Positions 31,694-40,038 of a stretch of 64,000 bases of DNA are shown here, piece by piece. The notes under the pieces are model-generated. The model was given only the letters and a program-made list of their open reading frames with translations. It had not been told where the DNA came from and ran no database searches. Location: positions 124,001 through 188,000 of the forward strand of contig NZ_JAJQMN010000002.1 in NCBI RefSeq assembly GCF_028994775.1. Direction: 5' to 3'. The stretch comes from Promicromonospora iranensis. GTDB taxonomy: Bacteria; Actinomycetota; Actinomycetes; Actinomycetales; Cellulomonadaceae. The position numbers and the translations under genes are program-made. The first letter of the stretch is position 1. The number at the start of each line of letters is the position of its first letter.

Positions 31694-32540
31694 CGCGTGT
31701 CTCCTTCACCTGTGCCACGAGCTGCGTCGGGTTCACGAACCGCAGCGCCACCACGAGCATGACCAGCATGGTCGCGGTGTAGATCACCGACATGGCCGAG
31801 ATGAGCTGTCTCGCCTCACCACCGCCGGCGGATGTCATGCCACGGTAGATCGCCACGACGAGTGTGTCCGATCCAGGACCGGACACGAGGAACGTCAGCT
31901 CGAACAGTCCGACGGTCCGGACGAGTACGAGGATCGCCGCGGCGAGGATACCCGGCACGAGCAGCGGGGCGAGGATCCGCGTGAACACCTGGCGGGTCCG
32001 TGCCCCGCACATCCGGGCCGCCGACTCGATGGCGGGGTTGATCTGCTCGATGAACGGGGTCATCGTCAGGATCACGAAGGGCACGGACGGCACGAGGTTG
32101 ACCAGCACGACGGCGGTCAGCGTGCGCCCGAGCCCGAACGAGTACATGACCGTCGCGAGCGGGATGCCGTACGTGATGGGCGGCATGAGCACGGGCAGCA
32201 GGAACAGCAGCATGATCGCGCGCTTGCCCGGGAAGTCGCGACGGGCCAGCACGTATGCGGCGGGCACGCCCACCAGCACGGAGATGACCACGACGAGCGC
32301 CGCCACGCCGACGGTGACGCCGACCACCTCGCCGAGCGCGAACCGGTCCCACGCCTCGGTGTAGCGATCGGTGGTCAGCCCCTCGGGCAACCAGGTGTCG
32401 AACCACTGACGGCCGAACGAGTCGACGACCACCGCGACGAGGATGCCCACCAGGAACACCCCGAACGCGGTCATGCCGGCCCACACGAACCAGGTGGACG
32501 GTCGGGCGGCGAGCGGCCGCTCCAGCGTTGAAGCAGCCAT
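31686..32540 (-). CDS. ABC importer permease, PotC/AfuB type
   Basis: 284 residues, six membrane segments. The coupling loop is AIESAARMCGARTRQVFTRILAPLLVPG, of the iron/polyamine permease family rather than the MalG family. The ATG (32538-32540) overlaps the previous stop by one base. Part of binding protein-ATPase-permease-permease-uxuB. Confidence 0.85.
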   Translation of the reverse strand: MAASTLERPLAARPSTWFVWAGMTAFGVFLVGILVAVVVDSFGRQWFDTWLPEGLTTDRYTEAWDRFALGEVVGVTVGVAALVVVISVLVGVPAAYVLARRDFPGKRAIMLLFLLPVLMPPITYGIPLATVMYSFGLGRTLTAVVLVNLVPSVPFVILTMTPFIEQINPAIESAARMCGARTRQVFTRILAPLLVPGILAAAILVLVRTVGLFELTFLVSGPGSDTLVVAIYRGMTSAGGGEARQLISAMSVIYTATMLVMLVVALRFVNPTQLVAQVKETRDD

Positions 32541-33466
32541 CAGCCCTTCCCTCCCGTGGTCCCTCGGTAGAGCAGCGACCGCAGGCCCAGCACGGCCACC
32601 ACGACGAGCAGCTCGACGGCGCCCATCATCAGCGCGATGGTGGACGCCATCGCGTAGTCGTTCTGCTCACCGAACGCCCGGAATGCCATGAGCGACATGA
32701 CCCGGGTCTCCCCCATGGCGTCACCGACGAGTCGCGCGGACGGGAACACGGAGAACGCGAGCACGAACGTCAGCACGAACGTGGTGGCGAGGCCCGGTGC
32801 CAGCAGGGGCAGGATGATCCGCCGGAACCGCTGCCACCAGCCGGCACCCAGCGTCTTGGCCGCCCGTTCGAGTGACGGGTCGATGCCCGACAGGTACGAC
32901 GAGATCAGCAGGAACGCGAACGGGAAACCGGTGATCACCAGGGAGAACATGACGCCCAGGTAGTTGTTCACCAGCTTGAGCGGCTCGTCGATGAGCCCGA
33001 ACTCCAGCAGCGCCCGGTTGATCCAGCCCTGACGTCCGGCGAAGATCAGCAGCCCCTGCGCGGTGAGCACGGTGCCCAGCGTGATGGGCAGCACCAGCAG
33101 GGACGTCAGCAGCCGCTTGCCACGGAACCGGTGGCGCAGCACCATCGCGACCGGCACCGACGCGAGCACGTTGAACAGCGCGGCCGGCAGCGCGAGCCGC
33201 ATGGTGAGCCAGACGGAGTCGAACACGAACGGGTCGCGGAAGAACGCCACGTAGTTGGCGAGGATCCCGCCGCCCCACTGCTCCTGCATCGCCGCGGTGG
33301 GCTGGACGGTGAGCCCGATCCCGTACGAGAACGGGTACACGAACAGGGCCAGGGCCACGACGAGGCCGGGCACGAGCAGGAGCAGCGTCGGGTCGATGCC
33401 CCGCTCGGCCAGGCGGTGCCGCAGGCTCGCGGTCGCCCGCCCCGTCTGCTGTCCGCCGCCGCTCAC
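32540..33466 (-). CDS. ABC importer permease, PotB/AfuB type
   Basis: 308 residues, six membrane segments after a short hydrophilic start. The coupling loop is PSLERAAKTLGAGWWQRFRRIILPLLAPG. GTG at 33464-33466 is preferred, with an AGGGT/GAGG ribosome site, over a TTG at 33526. Forms a heterodimer with the next permease; the ATPase gene lies 82 bases upstream. Confidence 0.82.
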   Translation of the reverse strand: MSGGGQQTGRATASLRHRLAERGIDPTLLLLVPGLVVALALFVYPFSYGIGLTVQPTAAMQEQWGGGILANYVAFFRDPFVFDSVWLTMRLALPAALFNVLASVPVAMVLRHRFRGKRLLTSLLVLPITLGTVLTAQGLLIFAGRQGWINRALLEFGLIDEPLKLVNNYLGVMFSLVITGFPFAFLLISSYLSGIDPSLERAAKTLGAGWWQRFRRIILPLLAPGLATTFVLTFVLAFSVFPSARLVGDAMGETRVMSLMAFRAFGEQNDYAMASTIALMMGAVELLVVVAVLGLRSLLYRGTTGGKG

Positions 33467-33548
33467 GACCTCGACCCTTTGGTCGTCAGCGCGGCCGTCG
33501 CGCCGGTACGGGGCACGTGGGCGCAACGGTCACGACCACGGGCGCGGC

Positions 33549-34667
33549 TCACGCTGCCACCTCCACCGGGACGACGGCGTCCAGCGACTCCGGGAACACC
33601 AGCACGCGCTCTACGGGCGCCGTCAGCCAGACCGCGCCGCCGACCTGCGGGGCAGTGGGTGTCCGCGCGTGCAGCATGGTGTCTCCGGTCTGCACGCCGA
33701 CGGCGTGCTCGCGGCCGTGGTACTCGACCACCGAGACGGTGCCGGGAATCGCTCCGGCGCCGGCCGAGTCGGACGCGTCCTGGGTGACGACGAAGTCGTC
33801 GGGGCGGATCGCGACCCGCACACTGTCCCCCGCGGCCAGGGCGCCGACCGCACGCCCGGTGAGCCGGGCCCCGCCCTCGGCGGTCCCGGGGAGCTGGACG
33901 ACCGCCTCGCCCCCGGACGCCGACACGACGGTGGCGGACAGGATGTTCCGGTACCCCATGAAGTCCGCGACGTACCAGCTCGTCGGGCTCTCGTAGAGCT
34001 CGTCCGGCGTGCCCACCTGCTGCACGCGACCCTCCCGCATGACGACCAGGCGGTCGGCCAGGGACAGCGCTTCCTCCTGGTCGTGCGTGACGTAGATGGT
34101 GGTGAGCCCGAGCGACTGGTGCAGCCGCCGGATCTCGGTGCGCATGTCGAGGCGCAGCTTGGCGTCGAGGTTCGACAGGGGCTCGTCCATGAGTACGAGC
34201 GACGGTTCGAGCACCACCGCGCGGGCGATGGCGACACGCTGCTGCTGCCCGCCCGAGAGCTGGCCCGGGAGCTTCCTGGCGTGCTCACCGAGCTTCACGA
34301 GCGCGATCGCCTCCCGCACCCGCGAGTCGATCTCGGCCCGCGGCCGCCCCTGCATCTGCAGGCCGAACGCGACGTTCTTCTCCACGGACAGGTGCGGGAA
34401 CAGCGCGTAGGACTGGAACACCATCCCGAACCCGCGCCGCTCCGGTGGCAGGGTGTCGATGCGCTTGCCGTCCATCAGGATCTCGCCGTGCGTCAGCGGG
34501 AGCAGGCCCGCAAGGCAGTTCAGCGCCGTCGACTTGCCGCAGCCGGACGGTCCCAGCAGGGCGACGAACTCTCCGGCCTTGATCGTCAGGTCCAGCCCGG
34601 ACAGCGCGTCCACCCCGCCGAACCGCCGGCCGACGCCGCGCAGCTCCAGGGAATCGAAGTCGCTCAC
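33549..34667 (-). CDS. ABC importer ATPase, PotA/AfuC type
   Basis: 372 residues. Walker A GPSGCGKST (about 40), Q-loop VFQSYALFPH, signature LSGGQQQR, Walker B LVLMDEPLSNLD and H-loop VTHDQEEA occur in order in the first 240 residues. The C-terminal TOBE/MOP-like domain (about 240-372) includes VAIRPDDF. GTG at 34665-34667 directly follows the binding-protein stop. Dedicated to this importer, in contrast to the family-1 sugar importers in the window, which lack an ATPase. Confidence 0.9.
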   Translation of the reverse strand: MSDFDSLELRGVGRRFGGVDALSGLDLTIKAGEFVALLGPSGCGKSTALNCLAGLLPLTHGEILMDGKRIDTLPPERRGFGMVFQSYALFPHLSVEKNVAFGLQMQGRPRAEIDSRVREAIALVKLGEHARKLPGQLSGGQQQRVAIARAVVLEPSLVLMDEPLSNLDAKLRLDMRTEIRRLHQSLGLTTIYVTHDQEEALSLADRLVVMREGRVQQVGTPDELYESPTSWYVADFMGYRNILSATVVSASGGEAVVQLPGTAEGGARLTGRAVGALAAGDSVRVAIRPDDFVVTQDASDSAGAGAIPGTVSVVEYHGREHAVGVQTGDTMLHARTPTAPQVGGAVWLTAPVERVLVFPESLDAVVPVEVAA

Positions 34668-35897
34668 TTAGGATTCCTCCTCCACCTTGCCGCCGCCGAC
34701 CTCGCGGTCCCAGATGTCGAACGCGGTGACCATCGACTCGGCGTCGAGCGGCACGACGGCGTCCTGCGACTCGATGAGCTCGTCGAACTCGGGACGGCCG
34801 AACTCCTCGATCACGTCCTGCGACGCCTGGGGCGCGAGGTCGAGCGTGGCGCCCTCGACGGCCGGGCCGGGGTAGAAGTAGCCGGCGTCGTAGGCCTTGG
34901 CGTTCTGCTCGGGGGTGAGCATGTCCTGCAGCAGGAGCATGATCGCGCTGATCTTGTCCGCGCTCTGCCCCTTCGGGATCGCCGCGTAGTGCGCGTCGGT
35001 CACCCAGGTGAAGTCGTCGAACGCGGCGGCCTCCAGGGTGTTCGGGAGCTGCCCCTCGGCGCGCGGGGCGATCTCCCAGCCGGTGGTCGTGGGGACCATG
35101 GCCCAGGTGCCGTCGGCCATGTTCGTCACCACCTGGCCCGTACCCGTGGGGTAGGTGTCGACGTGCTGGCCGAGCTCCTTGAGGTAGGCCCAGGTCTTGT
35201 CCCAGCCGTTCTCGGGGTCGGTCGGGTCCTCGTCCCCCAGGATGTAGGGCAGGCCCATGAGGAACGTGCGGCCGGGACCGGAGTTCGCGGGGCGGGCGTA
35301 CCCGAACTTGCCGGGGTTGGCCTCCGCCCACTCCAGCAGCTCCTCCGGGGTCGCCGGCGGCGTGTCGACGACGTCGGGGTTGTACTGCAGCAGCGGCCCT
35401 GACGGGTAGTACGTCGTCACCACGCCGTAGCCCTGGGCGAGCTCCTGCATCTTGGCGGCCGGCTCCAGGTAGTTCTCCTGGTTCGACACGCGGTCGCCGT
35501 AGTCGTCCACGATCGGCAGCCACAGGTCCTGGCTGATGCCGGCGGCCAGGCCGTCGTTACCGGTGAACACGACGTCGATCGACAGGTTGCCGCTGTCGAC
35601 CTGCGGCTTGACGAGGCCGGTGACGTCGGGCGCGCCGCCCGTCTCCCAGGTGACGGACTCGATGACGTCCGGGTTGTTCTCGACGAACTCGTCGACCATG
35701 CCCTCGGTGAGCCGCTGGTTGCCCGCGACGTCGAGGATGTTCAGGGTGACGGGCTCGGAGGGCGTGTCCGGCACCTCGGCGGGGTCGCTGGCGGCGCCGC
35801 CGCCCTCGCCCCCCTGGGGTGCCGGCGGTGCGCACGCGGTCAGCAGGGTCAGCGCCGCGACGCCGACGAGCGCCATGGCCTTCTTCGAGGTTCGCAT
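34668..35897 (-). CDS. Substrate-binding lipoprotein, PotD/AfuA type
   Basis: 409 residues with lipobox LLTACAPP (Cys about 20). The fold is the iron/polyamine-type binding protein: VTLNILDVAGNQRLTEGMVDEFVENNPDVI, IDVVFTGNDGLAAGI, YYPSGPLLQYNPD and TWAMVPTTTGWEI. Members of this type in sugar operons (for example AfuA) bind phosphorylated or acidic sugars; uronate or an aldouronate is plausible because of uxuB and uxaC. Start ATG 35895-35897 with GGAAGG upstream. It lies 55 bases after the LacI gene and probably shares its transcript. Confidence 0.85.
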   Translation of the reverse strand: MRTSKKAMALVGVAALTLLTACAPPAPQGGEGGGAASDPAEVPDTPSEPVTLNILDVAGNQRLTEGMVDEFVENNPDVIESVTWETGGAPDVTGLVKPQVDSGNLSIDVVFTGNDGLAAGISQDLWLPIVDDYGDRVSNQENYLEPAAKMQELAQGYGVVTTYYPSGPLLQYNPDVVDTPPATPEELLEWAEANPGKFGYARPANSGPGRTFLMGLPYILGDEDPTDPENGWDKTWAYLKELGQHVDTYPTGTGQVVTNMADGTWAMVPTTTGWEIAPRAEGQLPNTLEAAAFDDFTWVTDAHYAAIPKGQSADKISAIMLLLQDMLTPEQNAKAYDAGYFYPGPAVEGATLDLAPQASQDVIEEFGRPEFDELIESQDAVVPLDAESMVTAFDIWDREVGGGKVEEES

Positions 35898-35952
35898 AGT
35901 GCCTTCCTCTCTCTCGGGCTCCATCGCCCAGGGTGTGTCGCCGGGTCGGGCG

Positions 35953-36966
35953 TCAGCCGACCGGCCCGGCAGGGACGGGTCCTGAGGACCCGCGAATCGT
36001 GAGCTCCACGGGGAGCTGTGAGCTGGTAGGAGTCCCGCCACGCAGACGGGCGAGCAGCAGGTCGACGGCGCGCCGGCCCAGGCGGGCGAGCGGCGCGTGC
36101 ACCGTCGTGAGGGCCGGCGAGACGAGCGTGGCGAGCTGGACGTCGTCGAACCCGACCACCGACATCTCGTCCGGCACGTCGACGCCGCGGTGCCGCAGCC
36201 GGTCCAGGATGCCGAGCGCCATGAGGTCGTTGAACGCGACGACGGCGGTGACGCCGCTCGCCAGGGCGTAGTCGGCGGCCTGGGTGCCACCGGCGAAGTA
36301 GGGCTGGAAGGTACCGAGCTCCACCAGCTCGACCTCTCGGTGCTCGGCGGCGGCGACCAGCCCGGCGACACGACGTCCGCCCGACCACGACGACGCCGGA
36401 CCGGCGGCCACACCCACCTTCCGGTGCCCGAGCGCGGACAGATGACCGAGCGCCTGGGCGACCCCGTCGGCGTCGTCCACCGAGACGGACGGGATCTCCG
36501 GCGCCGTGGTGTCGACCGTACCGTCGACCAGCTCCCGGCTCACCAGGACCGCGGTCACACCCACGAGCGCCGTGCGCAGCTCCGCGTCGCCCGACCGCGG
36601 TGAGGCCAGGAGCAGGCCGTCCGTCCGGGCGGAGAGGGCGCCGATCAGCTCCGCCTCGACGTCGGGGTCCTCGTCGGAGTCGGCGACGAAGACCTCGTAC
36701 CCCTCCGCGCGGGCATGCGCCTGGACTGCCTTGGTCACCGTCGCGAAGTACGGGTTCTCCAGGTCGGGCACCAGCAGGCCGACGGCGTGCGTACGCCCCA
36801 TCCGCAGGCCGCTCGCCGCCTGGTTCGGCCGGTAGCCCAGCTCCGCCGCCACGCGTGTCACGCGGTCGCGGGTCTCGGCGGCCACCCGTTCAGGGGATGC
36901 GAGGGCGCGCGACACGGTGGAGATCGAGACTCCGGCGGCGCGGGCGACGTCGTGCACCGTGACCAT
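35953..36966 (-). CDS. LacI-family regulator of the uronate genes
   Basis: 337 residues. HTH VTVHDVARAAGVSISTVSRALASPERV and hinge QAASGLRMGRTHAVGLLVPD, then effector domain (ENPYFATVTKAVQAHARAEGYEVFVADSDED, HRKVGVAAGP, VVAFNDLMALGILD, MSVVGFDDVQLATLVSPALTTV). ATG at 36964-36966 has AGGAGG eight bases upstream. The two TGCAAACGTTTGCA-like palindromes at 36994-37039 between it and uxaC fit a repressor of both directions. Effector probably a uronate such as glucuronate or fructuronate (inference). Confidence 0.88.
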   Translation of the reverse strand: MVTVHDVARAAGVSISTVSRALASPERVAAETRDRVTRVAAELGYRPNQAASGLRMGRTHAVGLLVPDLENPYFATVTKAVQAHARAEGYEVFVADSDEDPDVEAELIGALSARTDGLLLASPRSGDAELRTALVGVTAVLVSRELVDGTVDTTAPEIPSVSVDDADGVAQALGHLSALGHRKVGVAAGPASSWSGGRRVAGLVAAAEHREVELVELGTFQPYFAGGTQAADYALASGVTAVVAFNDLMALGILDRLRHRGVDVPDEMSVVGFDDVQLATLVSPALTTVHAPLARLGRRAVDLLLARLRGGTPTSSQLPVELTIRGSSGPVPAGPVG

Positions 36967-36993
36967 GGCACCTCCTCGTGACCGTTGCGACGC

Positions 36994-37039
36994 TGCAAAC
37001 GTTTGCACCCTACCCTAGGTTAGAGTGCAAACGTTCGCA
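36994..37039. promoter_or_regulatory. Paired operators between the LacI gene and uxaC
   Basis: TGCAAACGTTTGCA (36994-37007, perfect palindrome) and TGCAAACGTTCGCA (37026-37039) have centres 32 bases apart, about three helical turns, so two repressor dimers would face the same side. A TAGGTT (-10-like, plus strand) lies between them. Confidence 0.75.
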
Positions 37040-37098
37040 CCCATCCTCCGTCCGGCCGCGCACCGCACCGGCCAGGCAATGACGCCAGGAGCACACGA

Positions 37099-38526
37099 AT
37101 GACCCCATGGACCCTGCACCCCGACCGAGCGCTGCCCGCCGACCCCGTGACGCGGCCGATCGCCCGCGAGATCTACCAGGCGGTGCGGGAACTCCCGATC
37201 GTGTCGATGCACGGCCACGTCGACGTCGCCGCCTTCGCGGACGACGAGCCGTTCCCCGACCCCGCCCAGCTCCTCGTGGTGCCCGACCACTACCTGACGC
37301 GGATGCTCGTGTCGCAGGGCGCGAAGCTGCCCGAGCTCGGGGTGGGCCCGGCGGACGCGCCCGGCTTCGAGTCGGACCCCCGCGAGATCTTCCGGCGTTT
37401 CTGCGCGGGCTGGAAGCACTTCCGCGGCACGCCCACGCGGTACTGGCTGGAGCACGAGCTCGTCGAGATCTTCGGCGTGACCGTGCGGCCCTCCGCCGAG
37501 ACCGCCGACCAGGTCTACGACCAGATCGCGGAGTGCCTCGCCGACCCGTCCTTCCGGCCGCGCGCCCTCCTCGACCGGTTCGGCATCGAGACCATCGGCA
37601 CCACCGACCCGGCCTGGAGCAGCCTCGAGGACCACGCCCGCCTGGCCGCCGAGCTGCCGGGCCGCGTGCTGCCGACCTTCCGCCCGGACCCGCTGCTGCA
37701 CCCCGCGCGCGGGACCTGGCAGGGTGACCTGGAGCGGCTCGCCACGGCGTCGGGCATCGCCACCGACACGTACGCCGGCTACCTGGCGGCGCTCCGCGAG
37801 CGCCGCGCCGCCTTCGTCGCGGCCGGCGGTCTGGCCACCGACCACGGCCACCTCAGCGCGGACACCACCCCGCTGCCCGACGACGCCGCCCGCGAGCTGT
37901 TCGAGAAGGCGCTGAAGGGCGGCTCGGACGGCTCGGGGATCAGCGCGGCGGAGGAGGCGGCGTTCTCGGCGCACATGCTGTTCCAGATGGCGGCGATGTC
38001 CGCGGAGGACGGCCTCGTCATGCAGCTCCACCCGGGTGTGCTGCGGGACCACGACACGGCGGTCGCCGCCACGTTCGGACCCGACAAGGGGTACGACATC
38101 CCCGTCGTGACCGAGTTCGCGCAGGGCCTGCGGCCGGTGCTGGAGGCGTTCGGCAACTCGGAGAGCTTCCGGATGATCGCGTTCACCGTGGACGAGGACG
38201 TGTACTCGCGGGAGCTGGCGCCGCTGGCCGGCGTGTACCCGGCACTCCGGCTCGGGGCGCCCTGGTGGTTCCTGGACGCGCCGGACGCGATGCGCCGGTT
38301 CCGGGAGGCGGCCACGGAGACCGCCGGCTTCTCGAACATGTCGGGCTTCGTCGACGACACCCGCGCGTTCTGCTCGATCCCCGCGCGCCACGACCTGGCC
38401 CGCCGCGTCGACGCCGGCTACCTCGCGCGCTTGGTCGCCGAGCACCGGCTCGACCTGGACGAGGCGCTGGACACCGCCGCTGACCTGACCTATCACCTGC
38501 CGAAGCTGGCCTACGCGGCCCGCTGA
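37099..38526 (+). CDS. uxaC: Glucuronate isomerase
   Basis: 475 residues, cytoplasmic TIM-barrel of the amidohydrolase superfamily; converts D-glucuronate to D-fructuronate or D-galacturonate to D-tagaturonate. Motifs: LPIVSMHGHVD (metal-binding His-x-His), REIFRRFCAGWKHFRGTPTRYWLEHEL, LMQLHPGVLRDHD-like LVMQLHPGVLRDHD, and GAPWWFLDAPDAMRRFR, GFSNMSGFVDDTRAF near the C-terminus. ATG 37099 is 60 bases after the second operator. Downstream products would go to the UxuB-like reductase at 30200. Confidence 0.92.
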   Translation: MTPWTLHPDRALPADPVTRPIAREIYQAVRELPIVSMHGHVDVAAFADDEPFPDPAQLLVVPDHYLTRMLVSQGAKLPELGVGPADAPGFESDPREIFRRFCAGWKHFRGTPTRYWLEHELVEIFGVTVRPSAETADQVYDQIAECLADPSFRPRALLDRFGIETIGTTDPAWSSLEDHARLAAELPGRVLPTFRPDPLLHPARGTWQGDLERLATASGIATDTYAGYLAALRERRAAFVAAGGLATDHGHLSADTTPLPDDAARELFEKALKGGSDGSGISAAEEAAFSAHMLFQMAAMSAEDGLVMQLHPGVLRDHDTAVAATFGPDKGYDIPVVTEFAQGLRPVLEAFGNSESFRMIAFTVDEDVYSRELAPLAGVYPALRLGAPWWFLDAPDAMRRFREAATETAGFSNMSGFVDDTRAFCSIPARHDLARRVDAGYLARLVAEHRLDLDEALDTAADLTYHLPKLAYAAR

Positions 38527-38571
38527 GCGGGCCCGTGCCGCCCTGCGCTGACTGGTGCTGACCCGTGCGCC

Positions 38572-38647
38572 CCAACCACTTCGAGGTCTAAGTTTCTCCG
38601 CTCTGAAGCGTTTCAGAGCGGAGAAACTTAGACCTCAAAGTGGTTGG
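38572..38647. terminator. 35-bp stem-loop between uxaC and the esterase gene
   Basis: Arms 38572-38606 and 38613-38647 pair over 35 bases with one mismatch and a six-base loop, the longest hairpin in the window. It lies between convergent genes. Confidence 0.85.
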
Positions 38648-38692
38648 CCTCGGCCGAGGTCGGCCCGGGTCCGGGGCGGCCAGGGGCCCGGG

Positions 38693-39874
38693 TCAGTCGC
38701 GGGGCAGGGCCAGCGGGGCGCCCTCGGCGAAGACCAGCGCCGCGAAGCGTTCGCCGATGCGGCGGTGGGTGGCAGCGTCCGGGTGGAGCCGGTCGGGCAG
38801 GGGCAGCTCGTCGGCGTCCGCGGGGCCGTACAGCTCGAGGCCGTCGAGGTGGTGCAGGTTCGGGTCGTCGGCGGCGCGCTCCGCCACGATGCGGGCGAGG
38901 TGCTCACGGATCACGGTGAGGGTGAGCTTGCCCGCCGCCCTTTCGGCCGGGTCGCCCGTCGCGCGGAACCGCAGCTGCCCCTCGGCGAGGGCGTCGGCGT
39001 CGAAGGCGCCGGGGCCTGGCGTGTCCTCGTGGATCGGGCACAGGATGGGTGAGACCAGCAGCAGCGGCGTGTCCGGGTGGCCGTCGCGGACGGTGTCGAG
39101 GAACCCGTGGACGGCGGGCCCGAAGGCGCGCAGGCGCATGAGGTCGGCGTTCACGAGGTTGATGCCGATCTTCAGGCTGATCAGGTCGGCGGAGGTGTCA
39201 CGCATGGCACGTGCGGTGAACGGGTCGAGCAGGGCGCTGCCGCCGAACCCGAGGTTGACGAGGTCGACCCCGCCGAGGGACGCGGCCACCGCCGGCCAGA
39301 TGTCCGTGGGCCGCACCGCGTTGGAGCCCTGGCTGATCGAGCTGCCGTGGTGCAGCCAGACGGGCCGCCGTTCCGGCGAGGGCCGTACCGGCGCATCCGT
39401 GCGCAGCTCGACGAGCTCGACGGTCTCGTTGTGGGGCAGCCAGAGCTCGACAGTCTTCTCGCCGTCCGGCAGCCCGTCGAACCGGACGCCGTCGACGCCG
39501 CCCTGCTCGACCTCACGGGCGCCCGTGGCCATGTCGATGGTCACGACCGTGGCCGCCGCGAGGCTGGCGTGCCCGGCCCTACGGCCGTCGACCACCAGGT
39601 CGAAGACGCCGAGCGGCCTGGCCGGAGCCCCGCGGAACCCGAACCGGGTCGCAAGCGCGCGCAGCTCGATGCTCGTGGCGTCGGTCGTGAAGGCCAGGCG
39701 CACCCCGGACGGCTGCGCCTCGACCATGGCGAGCTGGGGGTCGGCGGCCTGTGCCCGCGCCCAGGCCGGCAGCCGGTGCACCCGGACGCCGGTCGGCGTC
39801 TGCTCGAGCTCGGGGGCCCCGCGCAGCAGGTCGGCGGTCACGGGGGTGGTGTGCTGGAGCGGCCGGTCGGTCAT
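38693..39874 (-). CDS. SGNH/GDSL-family carbohydrate esterase
   Basis: 393 residues, no signal peptide. An N-terminal beta-sandwich (about 30-165, GVRVHRLPAWARAQ, IELRALATRFGF) is followed by an SGNH hydrolase domain. The block-I Ser is in HHGSSISQGS, the block-II Gly in GFGGSALLDP, the Asn/Gly block in KIGINLVNADL, and the catalytic Asp-x-x-His in DRLHPDAATH. This two-domain layout is common in acetyl-xylan-oligomer esterases; here it sits between uxaC and GH67, suggesting removal of acetyl groups from (glucurono)xylan oligomers. ATG at 39872-39874. Confidence 0.83.
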   Translation of the reverse strand: MTDRPLQHTTPVTADLLRGAPELEQTPTGVRVHRLPAWARAQAADPQLAMVEAQPSGVRLAFTTDATSIELRALATRFGFRGAPARPLGVFDLVVDGRRAGHASLAAATVVTIDMATGAREVEQGGVDGVRFDGLPDGEKTVELWLPHNETVELVELRTDAPVRPSPERRPVWLHHGSSISQGSNAVRPTDIWPAVAASLGGVDLVNLGFGGSALLDPFTARAMRDTSADLISLKIGINLVNADLMRLRAFGPAVHGFLDTVRDGHPDTPLLLVSPILCPIHEDTPGPGAFDADALAEGQLRFRATGDPAERAAGKLTLTVIREHLARIVAERAADDPNLHHLDGLELYGPADADELPLPDRLHPDAATHRRIGERFAALVFAEGAPLALPRD

Positions 39875-40038
39875 GTCCACAGCGTATGGGCGGCCGACCG
39901 CCGGACGCCGATCGACGGGCCTGTTGCATCCTGATGAGGAACCCGGACCGGGAGTAGACCTGAGCCAGCTCGCTGAGGCACAGTTCAAGCAGAACCCCAC
40001 ATATATGCACATCAACCGCAAGACGGACGGGACGACCC

